DNA of 64,000 nt from the NCBI GenBank assembly GCA_012270865.1, contig JAAXHL010000065.1, positions 1 through 64,000 of the forward strand, read 5' to 3'. Under the pieces are notes generated by a model that ran no database searches, was not told the origin of the DNA, and saw nothing but the letters and a program-made list of their open reading frames with translations. Positions 8,799 through 18,054 of the stretch are shown one piece after another (positions within the stretch are counted from its first letter, which is position 1; each line of letters begins with the position of its first letter). Made by a program: the position numbers and the translations under genes. The DNA comes from Candidatus Poribacteria bacterium. Lineage in GTDB: Bacteria > Poribacteria > WGA-4E > WGA-3G.

Positions 8799-8850
8799 CT
8801 GCAGTGTCGTTTTACGTCAAACCGCGTCTGCAGTGTCATCTTACGTCAAA
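8799..8850. repeat. Direct repeat, two 23-base copies
   Basis: Copies at 8799-8821 and 8828-8850 both run from CTGCAGTGTC to TTACGTCAAA with two differences. The second copy runs into the stop codon and last codons of the GH95 gene. Confidence 0.6.
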
Positions 8851-11138
8851 GTATACGTTTTTCCCACCTCTGTTCCAAATCGGACGACTGAATCTGCTTG
8901 CTCTGTTTCAACAGGTACGTCATCGCATGTCACTGTAACGGCTGCGGTTGTTCGGACGGTGCAGTCTTGTCCGAGTGTGGAGTGAATCTTTGCCTCGGTG
9001 AGTTTTCCATTTTCCCATGCCATATCCACGACGAATCCGCCGCGTGCGCGTAAGCCTTTAATGTGTCCGGTGTTCCAGGTGTTCGGAAGCGCGGGTAGTA
9101 GGTGAATCTCACCTGCGTGGCTGTGTAGGAGCATCTCTGCGATACCGGAAACCCCGCCGAAGTTGCCATCAATTTGGAAGGGTGGATGTGTATCAAAGAG
9201 GTTTGTCAAGGTGCATTTCGCCAGAAGTGCTTGGAGGTGGGTATATGCTTCTTCGGCATCTTCAAGCCGCGCCCAGAAGTTGACGAGCCATGCGCGGCTC
9301 CAACCTGTATGTCCGCCGCCGTGTGCCAATCGATATTCCAGAGATTTTTTTGCGGCTGCGGCTAATTCTGGTGTGCCGCGTAGTGTAATCTGACAACTCG
9401 GATGGAGTCCATACATGTGAGACATGTGTCGATGCCCGGGTTCCGGTTCGTCATAGTCGAACACCCATTCCTGCAACCGTCCTGTTTTCTCGCTAATCTG
9501 AAGCGGTGCGAGCCGTTCAAGGGCAGAGACCAACTCAGCGCGGAATTCGGCATCTTCGCCGAGGACATCAATGCAAGCGATGCAGTTGCTGAAAAGTTCG
9601 TGGATAATCTCCAAATCCATCGTCGCAGCGTAGGTGAAAAGGGACCGCGTGCCGTCAGGCTTCAGAAAACTGTTTTCGGGTGAGTGTGATGGATTCGTGA
9701 CCAGTTTACCCGCAACAGGTGTGCCTTCCGGTGCCTCCACGAGAAAATCGAGCATGAAGCGGGCAGCACCTTTCATCAGTGGGTAGCCCTGCGCTACGAG
9801 AAAATCCTTATCGCCACCGAAAAGGTAGTGTTCCCACACATGTTCACATAACCACGCGGCACCTACGGGCGAGATACCCCAAATTCCATCAGCAGGCGTT
9901 GTGAACCCCCAAACATCGGAAAGATGGTGGACGACCCAACCGTCGGCACCGTAATGGACGTTTGCTGTCCGATTTCCGGGTTCAACGAGTGTGTCCATGT
10001 AGTCGAAGAGGGGTGTGTGGCATTCAGGGAGGTTACAGATTTCAGGGACCCAGTAGTTCATCTGAAGGTTGATATTGGTATGGAAGTCGCTGTTCCAAGG
10101 CGCGTTCATGTGTTCGTTCCAGATGCCTTGTAGGTTGGCGGGTAGGCATCCGGGTCGAGAGCTGCCCATGAGCAGGTAGCGTCCGTATTGGAAATAGAGT
10201 GCGACGAGTCCTGGGTCTGAAGTACCTTCTTTAACAGCGTTTAACCGTTCGTCGGTAGGTAGGTTTTCTGCGTCTGTGGAGCCGAGGTCTAAATCAACGC
10301 GTTGGAAGAGGGATTGGTGCTCTGCGATATGGTCGGCTCGGATGGCTGCATAGGGTTTTGTATCAATATGTGCGAGGTAATCTTCACAAAGCGCGTGCGG
10401 GTTTCCGCTCATATCGGTCTGGTTGACGTAGCTTGTTGCAGCGGAAAGAAAAAACGTGGCGGCATTCGCGCCTGTGATAGAGAGGCTGTCTCCTTTCGAT
10501 TCAACTTTCCCACCCCTGGTATCGACCTGTACATAAGCGGAGAAGCGTACACCATCGTCTCCGCACTGTCCGTCAAGTCGAAGGATATTTGCGGCAATAG
10601 CCTCGACATCAGCATCCTGTTCACGGGTCATCGTCATGTCAAATGCGACTTGTCCATCCATATCGGATTCGATTCTGACGACGATAAGGTTATCTACTGC
10701 TGTCACAAAGACTTCTCTTGTGAAGTTGACATCTCCGCATTGATAAGTCGTCTTTGCGATACCGGTATTTAGGTTGAGTTCGCGATAGTAATGTGTCACA
10801 TCGTTATGTGAAAAATCGAGAAACAGGTCGCCCAATGACTGATAAGATTTGATGCGTTCTGGGACACCGAGCATTGTTTCGCTGGCAAGTTTAGTTGCTT
10901 CTTCGTTTTTATCTTCAAAGAGCAGTTGTTGAACTTTTGGGAGCGCTGCTAAGGCTTTCGGGTTATTGGTATCGCGCGGACCGCCGTCCCAAAGGGTTTC
11001 TTCGTTAAGTTGGATGCGTTCTCGTGCTACACCGCCGAATACCATAGCACCGAGTTTCCCGTTTCCAACGGGTAGCGCGTCTGTCCATGCTTCGGCAGGT
11101 CTCTGATACCATAAAACAAGGTTATTTGTATTTGTCAT
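8841..11138 (-). CDS. Glycoside hydrolase family 95 alpha-L-fucosidase
   Basis: This 765-residue inverting fucosidase/galactosidase has near-typical family length. The N-terminal beta domain opens with W-Y-x-R-P-A and [15 protein letters not shown]. The catalytic domain has N-L-Q-G-I-W-N and [10 protein letters not shown], whose Asn pair supports the catalytic water in GH95. Further on lie P-S-H-S-P-E-N-S-F and I-D-G-N-F-G-G, which holds the expected base region. No signal peptide is seen, so it acts in the cytoplasm on imported oligosaccharides or is released otherwise. The sulfatase, GH32 and mannonate dehydratase nearby fit breakdown of sulfated polysaccharides. Confidence 0.95.
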   Translation of the reverse strand: MTNTNNLVLWYQRPAEAWTDALPVGNGKLGAMVFGGVARERIQLNEETLWDGGPRDTNNPKALAALPKVQQLLFEDKNEEATKLASETMLGVPERIKSYQSLGDLFLDFSHNDVTHYYRELNLNTGIAKTTYQCGDVNFTREVFVTAVDNLIVVRIESDMDGQVAFDMTMTREQDADVEAIAANILRLDGQCGDDGVRFSAYVQVDTRGGKVESKGDSLSITGANAATFFLSAATSYVNQTDMSGNPHALCEDYLAHIDTKPYAAIRADHIAEHQSLFQRVDLDLGSTDAENLPTDERLNAVKEGTSDPGLVALYFQYGRYLLMGSSRPGCLPANLQGIWNEHMNAPWNSDFHTNINLQMNYWVPEICNLPECHTPLFDYMDTLVEPGNRTANVHYGADGWVVHHLSDVWGFTTPADGIWGISPVGAAWLCEHVWEHYLFGGDKDFLVAQGYPLMKGAARFMLDFLVEAPEGTPVAGKLVTNPSHSPENSFLKPDGTRSLFTYAATMDLEIIHELFSNCIACIDVLGEDAEFRAELVSALERLAPLQISEKTGRLQEWVFDYDEPEPGHRHMSHMYGLHPSCQITLRGTPELAAAAKKSLEYRLAHGGGHTGWSRAWLVNFWARLEDAEEAYTHLQALLAKCTLTNLFDTHPPFQIDGNFGGVSGIAEMLLHSHAGEIHLLPALPNTWNTGHIKGLRARGGFVVDMAWENGKLTEAKIHSTLGQDCTVRTTAAVTVTCDDVPVETEQADSVVRFGTEVGKTYTLT

Positions 11139-11562
11139 TCATAGCGTCTCCACTGGTTTTAATGTGGATTCAATATAGCGATTAGGGAAATCTTACCACA
11201 ATATATCACACCTATTGTAAACTGATGATGGATAGATTCCGGCGTTCAGAGGTGTGCTATGTGTGGTAGGATCACAGACGATTTCTCTGGAGCGGGAATG
11301 TTGAGTCGTATGATGGTTATAAGCATGTTGCTTTGCCCGTGCAAAGTTAGATGTTTGGGTTGTTCTAATAGATGTCCCTTTCGTTTAATTGAACCTACGT
11401 GATGAATCAATATCTTCTATCAAACTCAGGTTATTTCAGTAGAATTTACGCATTTTTCCGTTAGTCGTTACATAATAAGCACTGGACGGCGTTATCAACC
11501 CTTCGTTGGAACTCCGAAGTTGTTCCGTAAGCCGAATCATTATTGGGTCGGGCAGATATTTA
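11139..11562. other. Gene-free spacer
   Basis: About 420 bases between the starts of GH95 and the end of the ankyrin gene, both on the minus strand, so it should hold the GH95 promoter. The only structure seen is a small hairpin CTTTGC-CCGT-GCAAAG at 11331-11346. No gene or longer repeat was recognised. Confidence 0.4.
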
Positions 11563-12495
11563 CTATGTCCATCCTTTTTTCTCGAGGTAATCACAGAGTA
11601 CTTTGACGGTTTCGTGTGCCTTTTTTTCTCCTGCGCGGTGCAGAGGTGTCTGCTCCTCGTCATTCGTTGCGCTGAGATCAGCTCCGTTATCAAGCAGTAG
11701 GATTGCTGTTTCGGCTGCGTTGTGCGATGCTGCGATATGCAGGGGTGTATTGCCGTAATTGTCTTTCCTATTCACCTCTGCGTTGTTTTTCAGGAGTACC
11801 GTTGCGACTTCGGAAGTATTGTCCTCAGCTGCGATGTGAAGAGGCGTATGTCCATTATTATTTTCTGCGTTTGCCTCTGCTCCGTTTTCGAGGAGGACAA
11901 CAGTTGTCTTATAGGCGTTGCGCCACGCAGCCCAATGAAGGAGGGTGTACCCGGATTTGTCTCTCGGATTGATATTTTCGTTGTTTTCGAGCGATGTCGC
12001 ATCTGCTTCATAGACGTTGCGCCATGCTGCCCAGTGGAGTGGCGTGTCGCCATCTTGGTTCCGTGCGTTTGCCTCTGCCCTGTTTTCGAGGAGGACGAGT
12101 GCCGTTTCATGTGCGTTGTTCCAAGCTGCCCAATGTAAGGCGGTAAAGTCTTTATCATTTTTCGCGTTGACATCAGCCCCGTTTTCTAATAAAACGGTTG
12201 CTGCTTCGTAGGCATTATGCCATGCAGCCCAATGTAAAGGTGGGTAGCCGTCTTTGTCCTTTGCGTTGATGTCGGCACCATTTTCCAAGAGTGCTTTTAC
12301 GGCTCTATAGTCGTTATCGCGTGCCGCGTCGTGCAGGGAGGTGTATCCGTATTTTTGGAGCTGCGTGACGCTGTTGTTAGTATCTTTTGTTTCAGATTCG
12401 GTTCGCGCGTCAAGAGCGTTCTTAGAATCTGCTGTTCTAATTCCATTTTTTTCTTGATTCAAAACAGCATCCTCCTTTTTATGTTGGGTATCCAT
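11563..12495 (-). CDS. Ankyrin repeat protein
   Basis: This 310-residue protein has a charged, disordered N-terminus (about 1-46) and then eight ankyrin repeats of about 33 residues to the end. The middle repeats use L-H-W-A-A-W in place of the usual L-H-x-A-A, and L-L-E-N-G-A-D-V-N-A-K is repeated. No signal peptide or membrane segment is present, so a cytoplasmic protein-binding role is likely. Ankyrin proteins are common in sponge-associated bacteria and are sometimes delivered to hosts, but nothing here shows export. Ribosome binding upstream of the ATG is weak. Confidence 0.9.
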   Translation of the reverse strand: MDTQHKKEDAVLNQEKNGIRTADSKNALDARTESETKDTNNSVTQLQKYGYTSLHDAARDNDYRAVKALLENGADINAKDKDGYPPLHWAAWHNAYEAATVLLENGADVNAKNDKDFTALHWAAWNNAHETALVLLENRAEANARNQDGDTPLHWAAWRNVYEADATSLENNENINPRDKSGYTLLHWAAWRNAYKTTVVLLENGAEANAENNNGHTPLHIAAEDNTSEVATVLLKNNAEVNRKDNYGNTPLHIAASHNAAETAILLLDNGADLSATNDEEQTPLHRAGEKKAHETVKVLCDYLEKKGWT

Positions 12496-12573
12496 TTAAG
12501 TCGAAATATAACCTACGTCCCCACTTTAGCAAAATAGAACGCATTCAATCGGTTCAGGTAGGAGAGGTCGCGT

Positions 12574-13851
12574 TTATCGTTGCCAGGGACTATTACCTGC
12601 TTTCTGCGTTTCTGTTTGAAATAGTTGACACATTTTTCTGAAGAGATCTTTCTCCGTTTGTGCGTTGTCCGTTGTTTCGAGAGGGTCGTTTTCGAGGTTG
12701 TAAAGTTCCAACGGTTCAAAGGGTCTGTTGTGTAGCAATTTGATGTCGCCTTGTCGGACAGCATGTTGGCACTGTCCGAGGAACTGTTGTCCCCCTTCTC
12801 TGCGTAGCCAGTAGAGGATACGTTCGGAGAAGTCTTGTTGTTCACCTTGGAGTGTCTGCCAGATTGAGCGTCCTTCGATTTCATCTGGGATCGGTGCGCC
12901 AGCGACCTCGCAAATAGTCGGGAAGATATCCATAAGCAGAGCGACTTGATCTGTGACCTGTCCATTTTGTATGTAACCGGGCCACATTGCGCAGGTTGGT
13001 ACTCGGATACCGCCTTCGTACATTTGTCCTTTTTGCCCGCGTAGTGGACCGTTGTGAGCGCCGACGTTTATTTGTCCGCCGTTGTCGGATGTGTAGATGA
13101 CGAGTGTATTGGAGAGTTGGTTGGTTTTCTCAAGTGTGTCAAGTACCCGTCCGATGCCGGCATCCATGTGTTCAACGAGTGCTACATATTTTGCGCGTTG
13201 TGGTGAAATATCGGGTTCGCGTTCTTGTACGCGCGTAATCCATTCGTCGGGCGGTTGGATCGGCGTGTGCGGTGCGTTGTAAGCGAGGTAAAGGAAAAAA
13301 GGTTGTGCCGATTCTGCTTGTGAGCGAATGAACGCTGTGCTCCAATCTGAGAAGAGGTCTGTAGCGTGTCCTCTCGGGTCGATGGTATCAAAGCCGTGTC
13401 GCATGTAGTTTATGTCGTGTCGGAGGTGTGTGTAGTAGTCGTCCATCATATCGCCGAGGAAGCCGTGGAAGTGGTCGAATCCGCGTTTGCAGGGATGGTT
13501 CTCCGGTTCGAGTCCGAGGTGCCATTTCCCGATAATTGCGGTGCGGTAATCTTTCTGTTTCAACACTGACGGGAGCGTGGTTGCGTCCTGTCGAAAGTAG
13601 CCCCAGTTGTTTTCTGGGTGAGTCCGAATCACACCGGGCACGCCGACTCTGTCGGGGTAGCGTCCGGTCATAAGTGATGCACGACTTGGGGAACAGACGG
13701 AGGAATTAGCGTAAAATCTGGTGAACCGCGTGCCGTTTGTCGCGATTCTGTCGATGTTCGGTGTCTGAATTGATGGGCCGTCGTGTGCTGAAATATCTCC
13801 GTAGCCGTGGTCGTCAGCGAGGATGAGGAGTATATTAGGCAATTTTGTCAT
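12574..13851 (-). CDS. Sulfatase (arylsulfatase A type, formylglycine-dependent)
   Basis: This 425-residue sulfate ester hydrolase has the signature C53-S-P-S-R57, whose Cys becomes formylglycine, and A-D-D-H-G-Y-G-D (12-19) binding calcium. G-K-W-H-L-G and T-S-D-N-G-G are also present. A TTG four codons upstream is open in the same frame, but the ATG at 13851 has GGA at the right distance and starts M-T-K-L-P-N-I-L-L-I. No signal peptide is visible, which is unusual for this class since many are exported. The maturation enzyme is not in the window. It probably desulfates glycans or glycosaminoglycan-like sugars. Confidence 0.94.
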   Translation of the reverse strand: MTKLPNILLILADDHGYGDISAHDGPSIQTPNIDRIATNGTRFTRFYANSSVCSPSRASLMTGRYPDRVGVPGVIRTHPENNWGYFRQDATTLPSVLKQKDYRTAIIGKWHLGLEPENHPCKRGFDHFHGFLGDMMDDYYTHLRHDINYMRHGFDTIDPRGHATDLFSDWSTAFIRSQAESAQPFFLYLAYNAPHTPIQPPDEWITRVQEREPDISPQRAKYVALVEHMDAGIGRVLDTLEKTNQLSNTLVIYTSDNGGQINVGAHNGPLRGQKGQMYEGGIRVPTCAMWPGYIQNGQVTDQVALLMDIFPTICEVAGAPIPDEIEGRSIWQTLQGEQQDFSERILYWLRREGGQQFLGQCQHAVRQGDIKLLHNRPFEPLELYNLENDPLETTDNAQTEKDLFRKMCQLFQTETQKAGNSPWQR

Positions 13852-13908
13852 AATTTTTTCCAATAAATATATTGTAGCACAAAGCGTGTGATAATGAACA
13901 TTAACTTT

Positions 13909-15057
13909 TCAATCTACGAATTCACACCATACAGCAGGTACACCGACCGGCACACCGATTGGCGAAGTATGGAGCTCTGATGCATCTATAGTTTCCAAGT
14001 TATCCGTCACTATCGAAAGATTGATATGTGCTTCCTGCAAATCTTCGGCATCAATAGCGGCTTTGAATTCTGCGATTGCGGTGTCCCGTTTGCCTTGTTG
14101 ATAGTAGGCGATTCCAAGATTATTGTGTGCCTCAGCCATTGGCACCGCCTTTTTATATGCATCAATAGCCGCTCTGATTCTGCCTTGACGGAAGTGGATA
14201 ATTCCGAGGTTCGTGTTTACTTCGGCAGAATCTGGTTCACTGCGGCGTGCGTTTTCTAACAAAACCTTCGCTTCATCGAGCCTATTTTGGCAGATATAAA
14301 CGAAACCGAGATTGGTTTGCGCTTCCGTTGAATCGGGTGACATATCAAGTGCTTCTTTGTGTAACGCGATTGCCTCGTCGTGTTTTCCTTGCCAGCTATA
14401 CACGAGTCCGAGGTTTGTATGTGGTTCCTCACCGCCGTCAAGTTCGATTGAAGTCTTGAATGCGTCAATGGCACGCTCAAGTTCGCCTTGTAGTAGGTAA
14501 ACGAATCCAAGGTTATTGTGAGGTTCCGCGAGCGTTGGATCGGTTTGAAGTGCGTTTTGATAAAGTTCAATTGCCGCATCAAATCGTCCATGCCAACTGT
14601 AAATCAGTCCAAGGTTCAGTTTTGCTTCTCCACCATCGCCGAGTTGAATTGCTTTTTCGGATGCAGTTATAGCGGCATCCAGCTGCCCTTTGGAGATGTA
14701 GACGAACCCTAAGTTGGTATATGCCTCAGCCGAGTCAGGATTGCACTGGAGTGCCGTCTTAAGCGATTGAAGGGCTGCGTCAAGTTCTCCTTGCCATGCA
14801 TAAACAACAGCGAGGTTGGTATGCGGTGCTGAGAGGTTCGGATCAAGGCGGCGTGCTTTAAGGTGTAAAGCGATTGCTTCCTCCAATTTACCGTCCCAGC
14901 AATACAGAGCTCCGAGATTGGTATGCGGTGCTGCGAGCTCTGGCGCGAGACGGATTGCCTCGTTTAAGGCATCTCTCGCCGTATCAAGTTGTCCTTGGTC
15001 AATGTTCTGACATGCCTGACGGTTCAGTTCCCGTGCGCGTTCGATATGATCAGCCAT
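13909..15057 (-). CDS. Tetratricopeptide repeat protein
   Basis: This 382-residue protein is made almost entirely of 34-residue TPR units, about ten of them, with phrases such as P-H-T-N-L-G-x-x-Y and G-x-L-D-x-A-I. It has no signal peptide or membrane segment. The last 25 residues (ending V-W-C-E-F-V-D) are not TPR. A role as a cytoplasmic scaffold is likely; partners are unknown. The ribosome site GAGGAA lies before the ATG at 15057. Confidence 0.9.
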   Translation of the reverse strand: MADHIERARELNRQACQNIDQGQLDTARDALNEAIRLAPELAAPHTNLGALYCWDGKLEEAIALHLKARRLDPNLSAPHTNLAVVYAWQGELDAALQSLKTALQCNPDSAEAYTNLGFVYISKGQLDAAITASEKAIQLGDGGEAKLNLGLIYSWHGRFDAAIELYQNALQTDPTLAEPHNNLGFVYLLQGELERAIDAFKTSIELDGGEEPHTNLGLVYSWQGKHDEAIALHKEALDMSPDSTEAQTNLGFVYICQNRLDEAKVLLENARRSEPDSAEVNTNLGIIHFRQGRIRAAIDAYKKAVPMAEAHNNLGIAYYQQGKRDTAIAEFKAAIDAEDLQEAHINLSIVTDNLETIDASELHTSPIGVPVGVPAVWCEFVD

Positions 15058-15141
15058 GCTGTTCCTCTACAACGAACATCTGCAAAGTTGGTGCAGCCGT
15101 TTTTTAGATAATGCATCGACTGCACCGAATGTGCCGCACTA

Positions 15142-15924
15142 TTATCGCGATTTGATGTCTGCCCATGTGGTTGTGAGTTTACCAGCGGGTTTGACATCCA
15201 ATAGTGTCTCTAACCCCTTGTCCATGAGATCGTTAATGTCATCTTCTTCCAAGGCGACATCAAAGAGTGCGACCTCATAGAGCATGCCGTCAAGTGTTTC
15301 TGAGGTGTTGTTTTCCCAACCGCCGATGTTGACGGGTGCGTTATCTTGGGGTGCTGGTTTACCCTTTCCGCCCTCGGAAACGACTTCAACGCCATTTTCA
15401 TAAATTTTGAGGGTATCCTTTCCGTCGTAGGTTGCGGTCATGTAGAGCCAGGTATCTTTCTTGACGTTCCCTTTTCTCCAGATGCCTTGCCAACCGTCTC
15501 GTGCGAAGTAAGTGTCCCATTGGGTCCCGTCAGGACTTGTCCTGAATGCGTAATTTGCGATGGTTCCGGCTGCGGGTCTTTTTCCGAGAATATGTCCATA
15601 GCCATTCTCGGATTTGTTGACGAACACCCATGAAGTAATTGTCCACGCCTCGTCAAGATACAAAGTATCGGAGTCAGGGATGATAACGCGATCATTTTGT
15701 CCATTTAGACTGAGGGCAGGGGCACCGTCTGGTCCGTCGACCCATTCACCGCCCTGAAGTTCACCGTGGTGCTCATATCCAGAGCTATCGCTGATAACGT
15801 TGCCTTTACCTTCGTCAAGTAGCCAAAGCCCTCTTGCGGTTTCAAGGTCGAGTTTCGCGTGTGCATAGACTGCGAAGGTGAGACTGATGGTAATAACCAC
15901 TAAGTAAGTTATAACGGATCTCAT
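15142..15924 (-). CDS. Secreted LamG/concanavalin-like protein with C-terminal tail (tandem copy 1)
   Basis: This 260-residue protein begins with a signal peptide (MRSVITYLVV to about A-H-A-K), then W-L-L-D-E-G-x-G and a LamG-type jelly roll (N-G-Q-N-D-R-V-x-I, I-T-S-W-V-F-V, W-L-Y-M-T-A-T-Y-D-G). It ends with V-K-P-A-G-K-L-T-T-T-W-A-D-I-K-S-R. The ATG at 15924 is chosen because AAGGAG precedes it; the frame is open upstream. The next gene upstream (16034-16816) is a close copy. The domain usually binds glycans; no catalytic residues are recognised. Confidence 0.9.
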   Translation of the reverse strand: MRSVITYLVVITISLTFAVYAHAKLDLETARGLWLLDEGKGNVISDSSGYEHHGELQGGEWVDGPDGAPALSLNGQNDRVIIPDSDTLYLDEAWTITSWVFVNKSENGYGHILGKRPAAGTIANYAFRTSPDGTQWDTYFARDGWQGIWRKGNVKKDTWLYMTATYDGKDTLKIYENGVEVVSEGGKGKPAPQDNAPVNIGGWENNTSETLDGMLYEVALFDVALEEDDINDLMDKGLETLLDVKPAGKLTTTWADIKSR

Positions 15925-16033
15925 TGGGTCTCCTTTGGTATAAAGCAAATTGTGGTTAAAATTAGCAATTGCCAAAATAGGTGCAGATAGTTTTCAATGG
16001 ACATACTAACTGCACCCAAATTTGCCGTATCTC

Positions 16034-16816
16034 TTATCGCGATTTGATGCCTGCCCACGTCGTTGCGAGTTTACCGGTCGGTTCAACAGGCGTTACGGAC
16101 GATAGCCCTCGGTTCATTAGCATGTTTATGTCTTCTTCTGAGAGTGCGACATCAAAAAGTGCGACCTCGTAAAGCATGCCGTTGAGGGTTTCTGAGGTGT
16201 TGTTCGTCCATCCGCCGATGTTGACCTCGGTGTCATTTTGGGGTGCTGGTCCACCCATCCCACTGACGGAACCGATTTCAGCACCATTTTCGTAGATTTT
16301 AATGGTGTCCGTGCCATCATAAGTTGCGGTCATGTACAACCAGACATCTTTTTTGACGGCTCCTTGATTCCACGCCCCTCTCCATCCATCTCGTGCGTAG
16401 TAGGCTTCCCAGCCGCTACCGTTGCCGCTCGTCCTGAATGCGTAATTTGCGATGGTTCCGGCTGCGGGTCTTTTTCCGAGAATGTGTCCAAAACCGTTCT
16501 CGGCTGCGTTGACGAACACCCATGAAGTGATCGTCCACGCCTCTTCGAGATACAGGCTATCGGAATCTTGGATGACAACGCGATCGTTTTGTCCGTTTAG
16601 GCTGAGGGCAGTGGCACCGTCTGGTCCGTCAACCCATTCACCGCCTTGAAGTTCGCCATGGTTCTCGTTTCCAGACATATCGTTGATAACATCGCCATTA
16701 CCTTCGTCGAGTAGCCAAATACCTCTTGCGGTTTCGGGGTCGATCTCGGCATCCGTCTGTAGTGTGAAGGTCAAACTAATCGTAAGAATCGCGAAACAAG
16801 TTATAATAGATTTCAT
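16034..16816 (-). CDS. Secreted LamG/concanavalin-like protein with C-terminal tail (tandem copy 2)
   Basis: This 260-residue protein is a near copy of the one at 15142-15924, with the same signal peptide layout (MKSIITCFAI to D-A-E-I), the same LamG domain and the tail V-E-P-T-G-K-L-A-T-T-W-A-G-I-K-S-R. Flanking non-coding bases of the two genes are also similar, so a unit of about 0.9 kb was duplicated in tandem. CAGGAGG precedes the ATG. It is probably exported and binds polysaccharide or surface glycans; that function is inferred from the fold only. Confidence 0.9.
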   Translation of the reverse strand: MKSIITCFAILTISLTFTLQTDAEIDPETARGIWLLDEGNGDVINDMSGNENHGELQGGEWVDGPDGATALSLNGQNDRVVIQDSDSLYLEEAWTITSWVFVNAAENGFGHILGKRPAAGTIANYAFRTSGNGSGWEAYYARDGWRGAWNQGAVKKDVWLYMTATYDGTDTIKIYENGAEIGSVSGMGGPAPQNDTEVNIGGWTNNTSETLNGMLYEVALFDVALSEEDINMLMNRGLSSVTPVEPTGKLATTWAGIKSR

Positions 16817-16881
16817 TCTGCCTCCTGAAAGGTTGATTTGCTATAAGTTAGCGTAATTTGACTGGTTAGAATTAACACAAT

Positions 16882-17880
16882 TTACGGTTCTGAGTTGACT
16901 GCCTGAATTAAGGCAATGATGTATCCGAACTGGAACGCCCACGCCTGTCGGACTCTACCTGATACGCCTTGCGGCGGTTTATCATCAGGGTGCCCTGGTG
17001 CGTGGTCTGGCATCAGCATGTACGGGTATTCCACATCTCGGAGGACCTGTGCGACTCTGTGCATATCAAGGTGTCCTTCGTCGGGCCAAACCTCTTGGAA
17101 GTTGTGCAGTCCGCCGCGAATGTTTCGGAAGTGAATGTTAAAAACCTTTTTCTGTTCGCCGAAGTATTGGAGGATTTCATAAAACTCTGTGCTGGGGTCT
17201 TCTAAACCTTCCGAGACTGTTCCGCAGCAGAAGTTGAAACCGTGATACGGACTTTCTGCAATCTCAGAAAAGCGTTTTAATCCGTCAAATATGGGGTAAT
17301 TCCAGCGTTCAACGCCTCTCAAGACTGGCGCAGGCGGATCGTTTGGATGACACGCCATCTGGATTTTATTTTTTTCAGCAACGGGGATCACGCGTTCGAG
17401 GAAATATGCGATTCGATCAAACGCTTCTTCACGGCTGACCTTGCCTGCCTCTGAGAGCGTTTCGTTATCGTATTTAGAAAAGTCGAAGGTGCTGTAACGT
17501 GAGCCGCCGCGTCCTTGTGTGCTCTCAGTACGCTGGTGGTTCAGGATACAGAAGTTATAGTTCAAGCCGCGTAACCGTGCGGCTGCGGCGTTTTCAATTA
17601 TTTTGCAAATCGTATCAAGGTCTCTATCGCGTTGCGGGTCTTCAGCAAGTGTAATGCTTCTCGGGATCCCGATATGAATCATTTCGAGGCTAACACCGGC
17701 TTCCGCTGCTTCTTCTTTATGTCGAATCAGCGTTTCGGTTTCAGTGTTCTTAACGGAGGCATCCATGTGCGTTACACCGTGCCGAACGAGGAATGCCAAC
17801 TCTTTTGGAGATGTCCCGATGCCTTGAACACCGACGTGCATCTCCGCTTTTTTGGGCGGTTGTTTTCCTGTGCTATCCAT
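16882..17880 (-). CDS. uxuA: Mannonate dehydratase
   Basis: This 332-residue TIM-barrel enzyme converts D-mannonate to 2-dehydro-3-deoxygluconate in glucuronate or alginate-type catabolism. Diagnostic segments are A-C-H-P-N-D-P-P, F-N-F-C-C-G-T, H-F-R-N-I-R-G and the metal-region D-E-G-H-L-D-M; the C-terminal M-P-D-H-A-P matches the UxuA family. AAGGAG lies upstream of the ATG. Length is slightly shorter than E. coli UxuA but typical of bacterial homologues. It is divergent from the GH32 gene, and no other uronate genes are nearby. Confidence 0.88.
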   Translation of the reverse strand: MDSTGKQPPKKAEMHVGVQGIGTSPKELAFLVRHGVTHMDASVKNTETETLIRHKEEAAEAGVSLEMIHIGIPRSITLAEDPQRDRDLDTICKIIENAAAARLRGLNYNFCILNHQRTESTQGRGGSRYSTFDFSKYDNETLSEAGKVSREEAFDRIAYFLERVIPVAEKNKIQMACHPNDPPAPVLRGVERWNYPIFDGLKRFSEIAESPYHGFNFCCGTVSEGLEDPSTEFYEILQYFGEQKKVFNIHFRNIRGGLHNFQEVWPDEGHLDMHRVAQVLRDVEYPYMLMPDHAPGHPDDKPPQGVSGRVRQAWAFQFGYIIALIQAVNSEP

Positions 17881-18054
17881 CGCTTCGCGCTCCTTACAAT
17901 TATTGGAGGGTGTCTTCTATTTTCTCAATGCTATTTCCATATTTTAACAAAATCTAAAAATCGTGTCAATTAAATTTTCTGGACAGATAGGCAATTGTAT
18001 GTTATGCTAAATCTCACAAAATTTCATAGGGATTGGAATAATAAAGGAGAATCG

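Noticed and set aside
11436..11693. Open frame downstream of and overlapping the ankyrin gene
   Set aside because: It overlaps the ankyrin gene in another frame and has no domain. Its end shows weak similarity to repeat ends, which is not enough to call a gene or an element.
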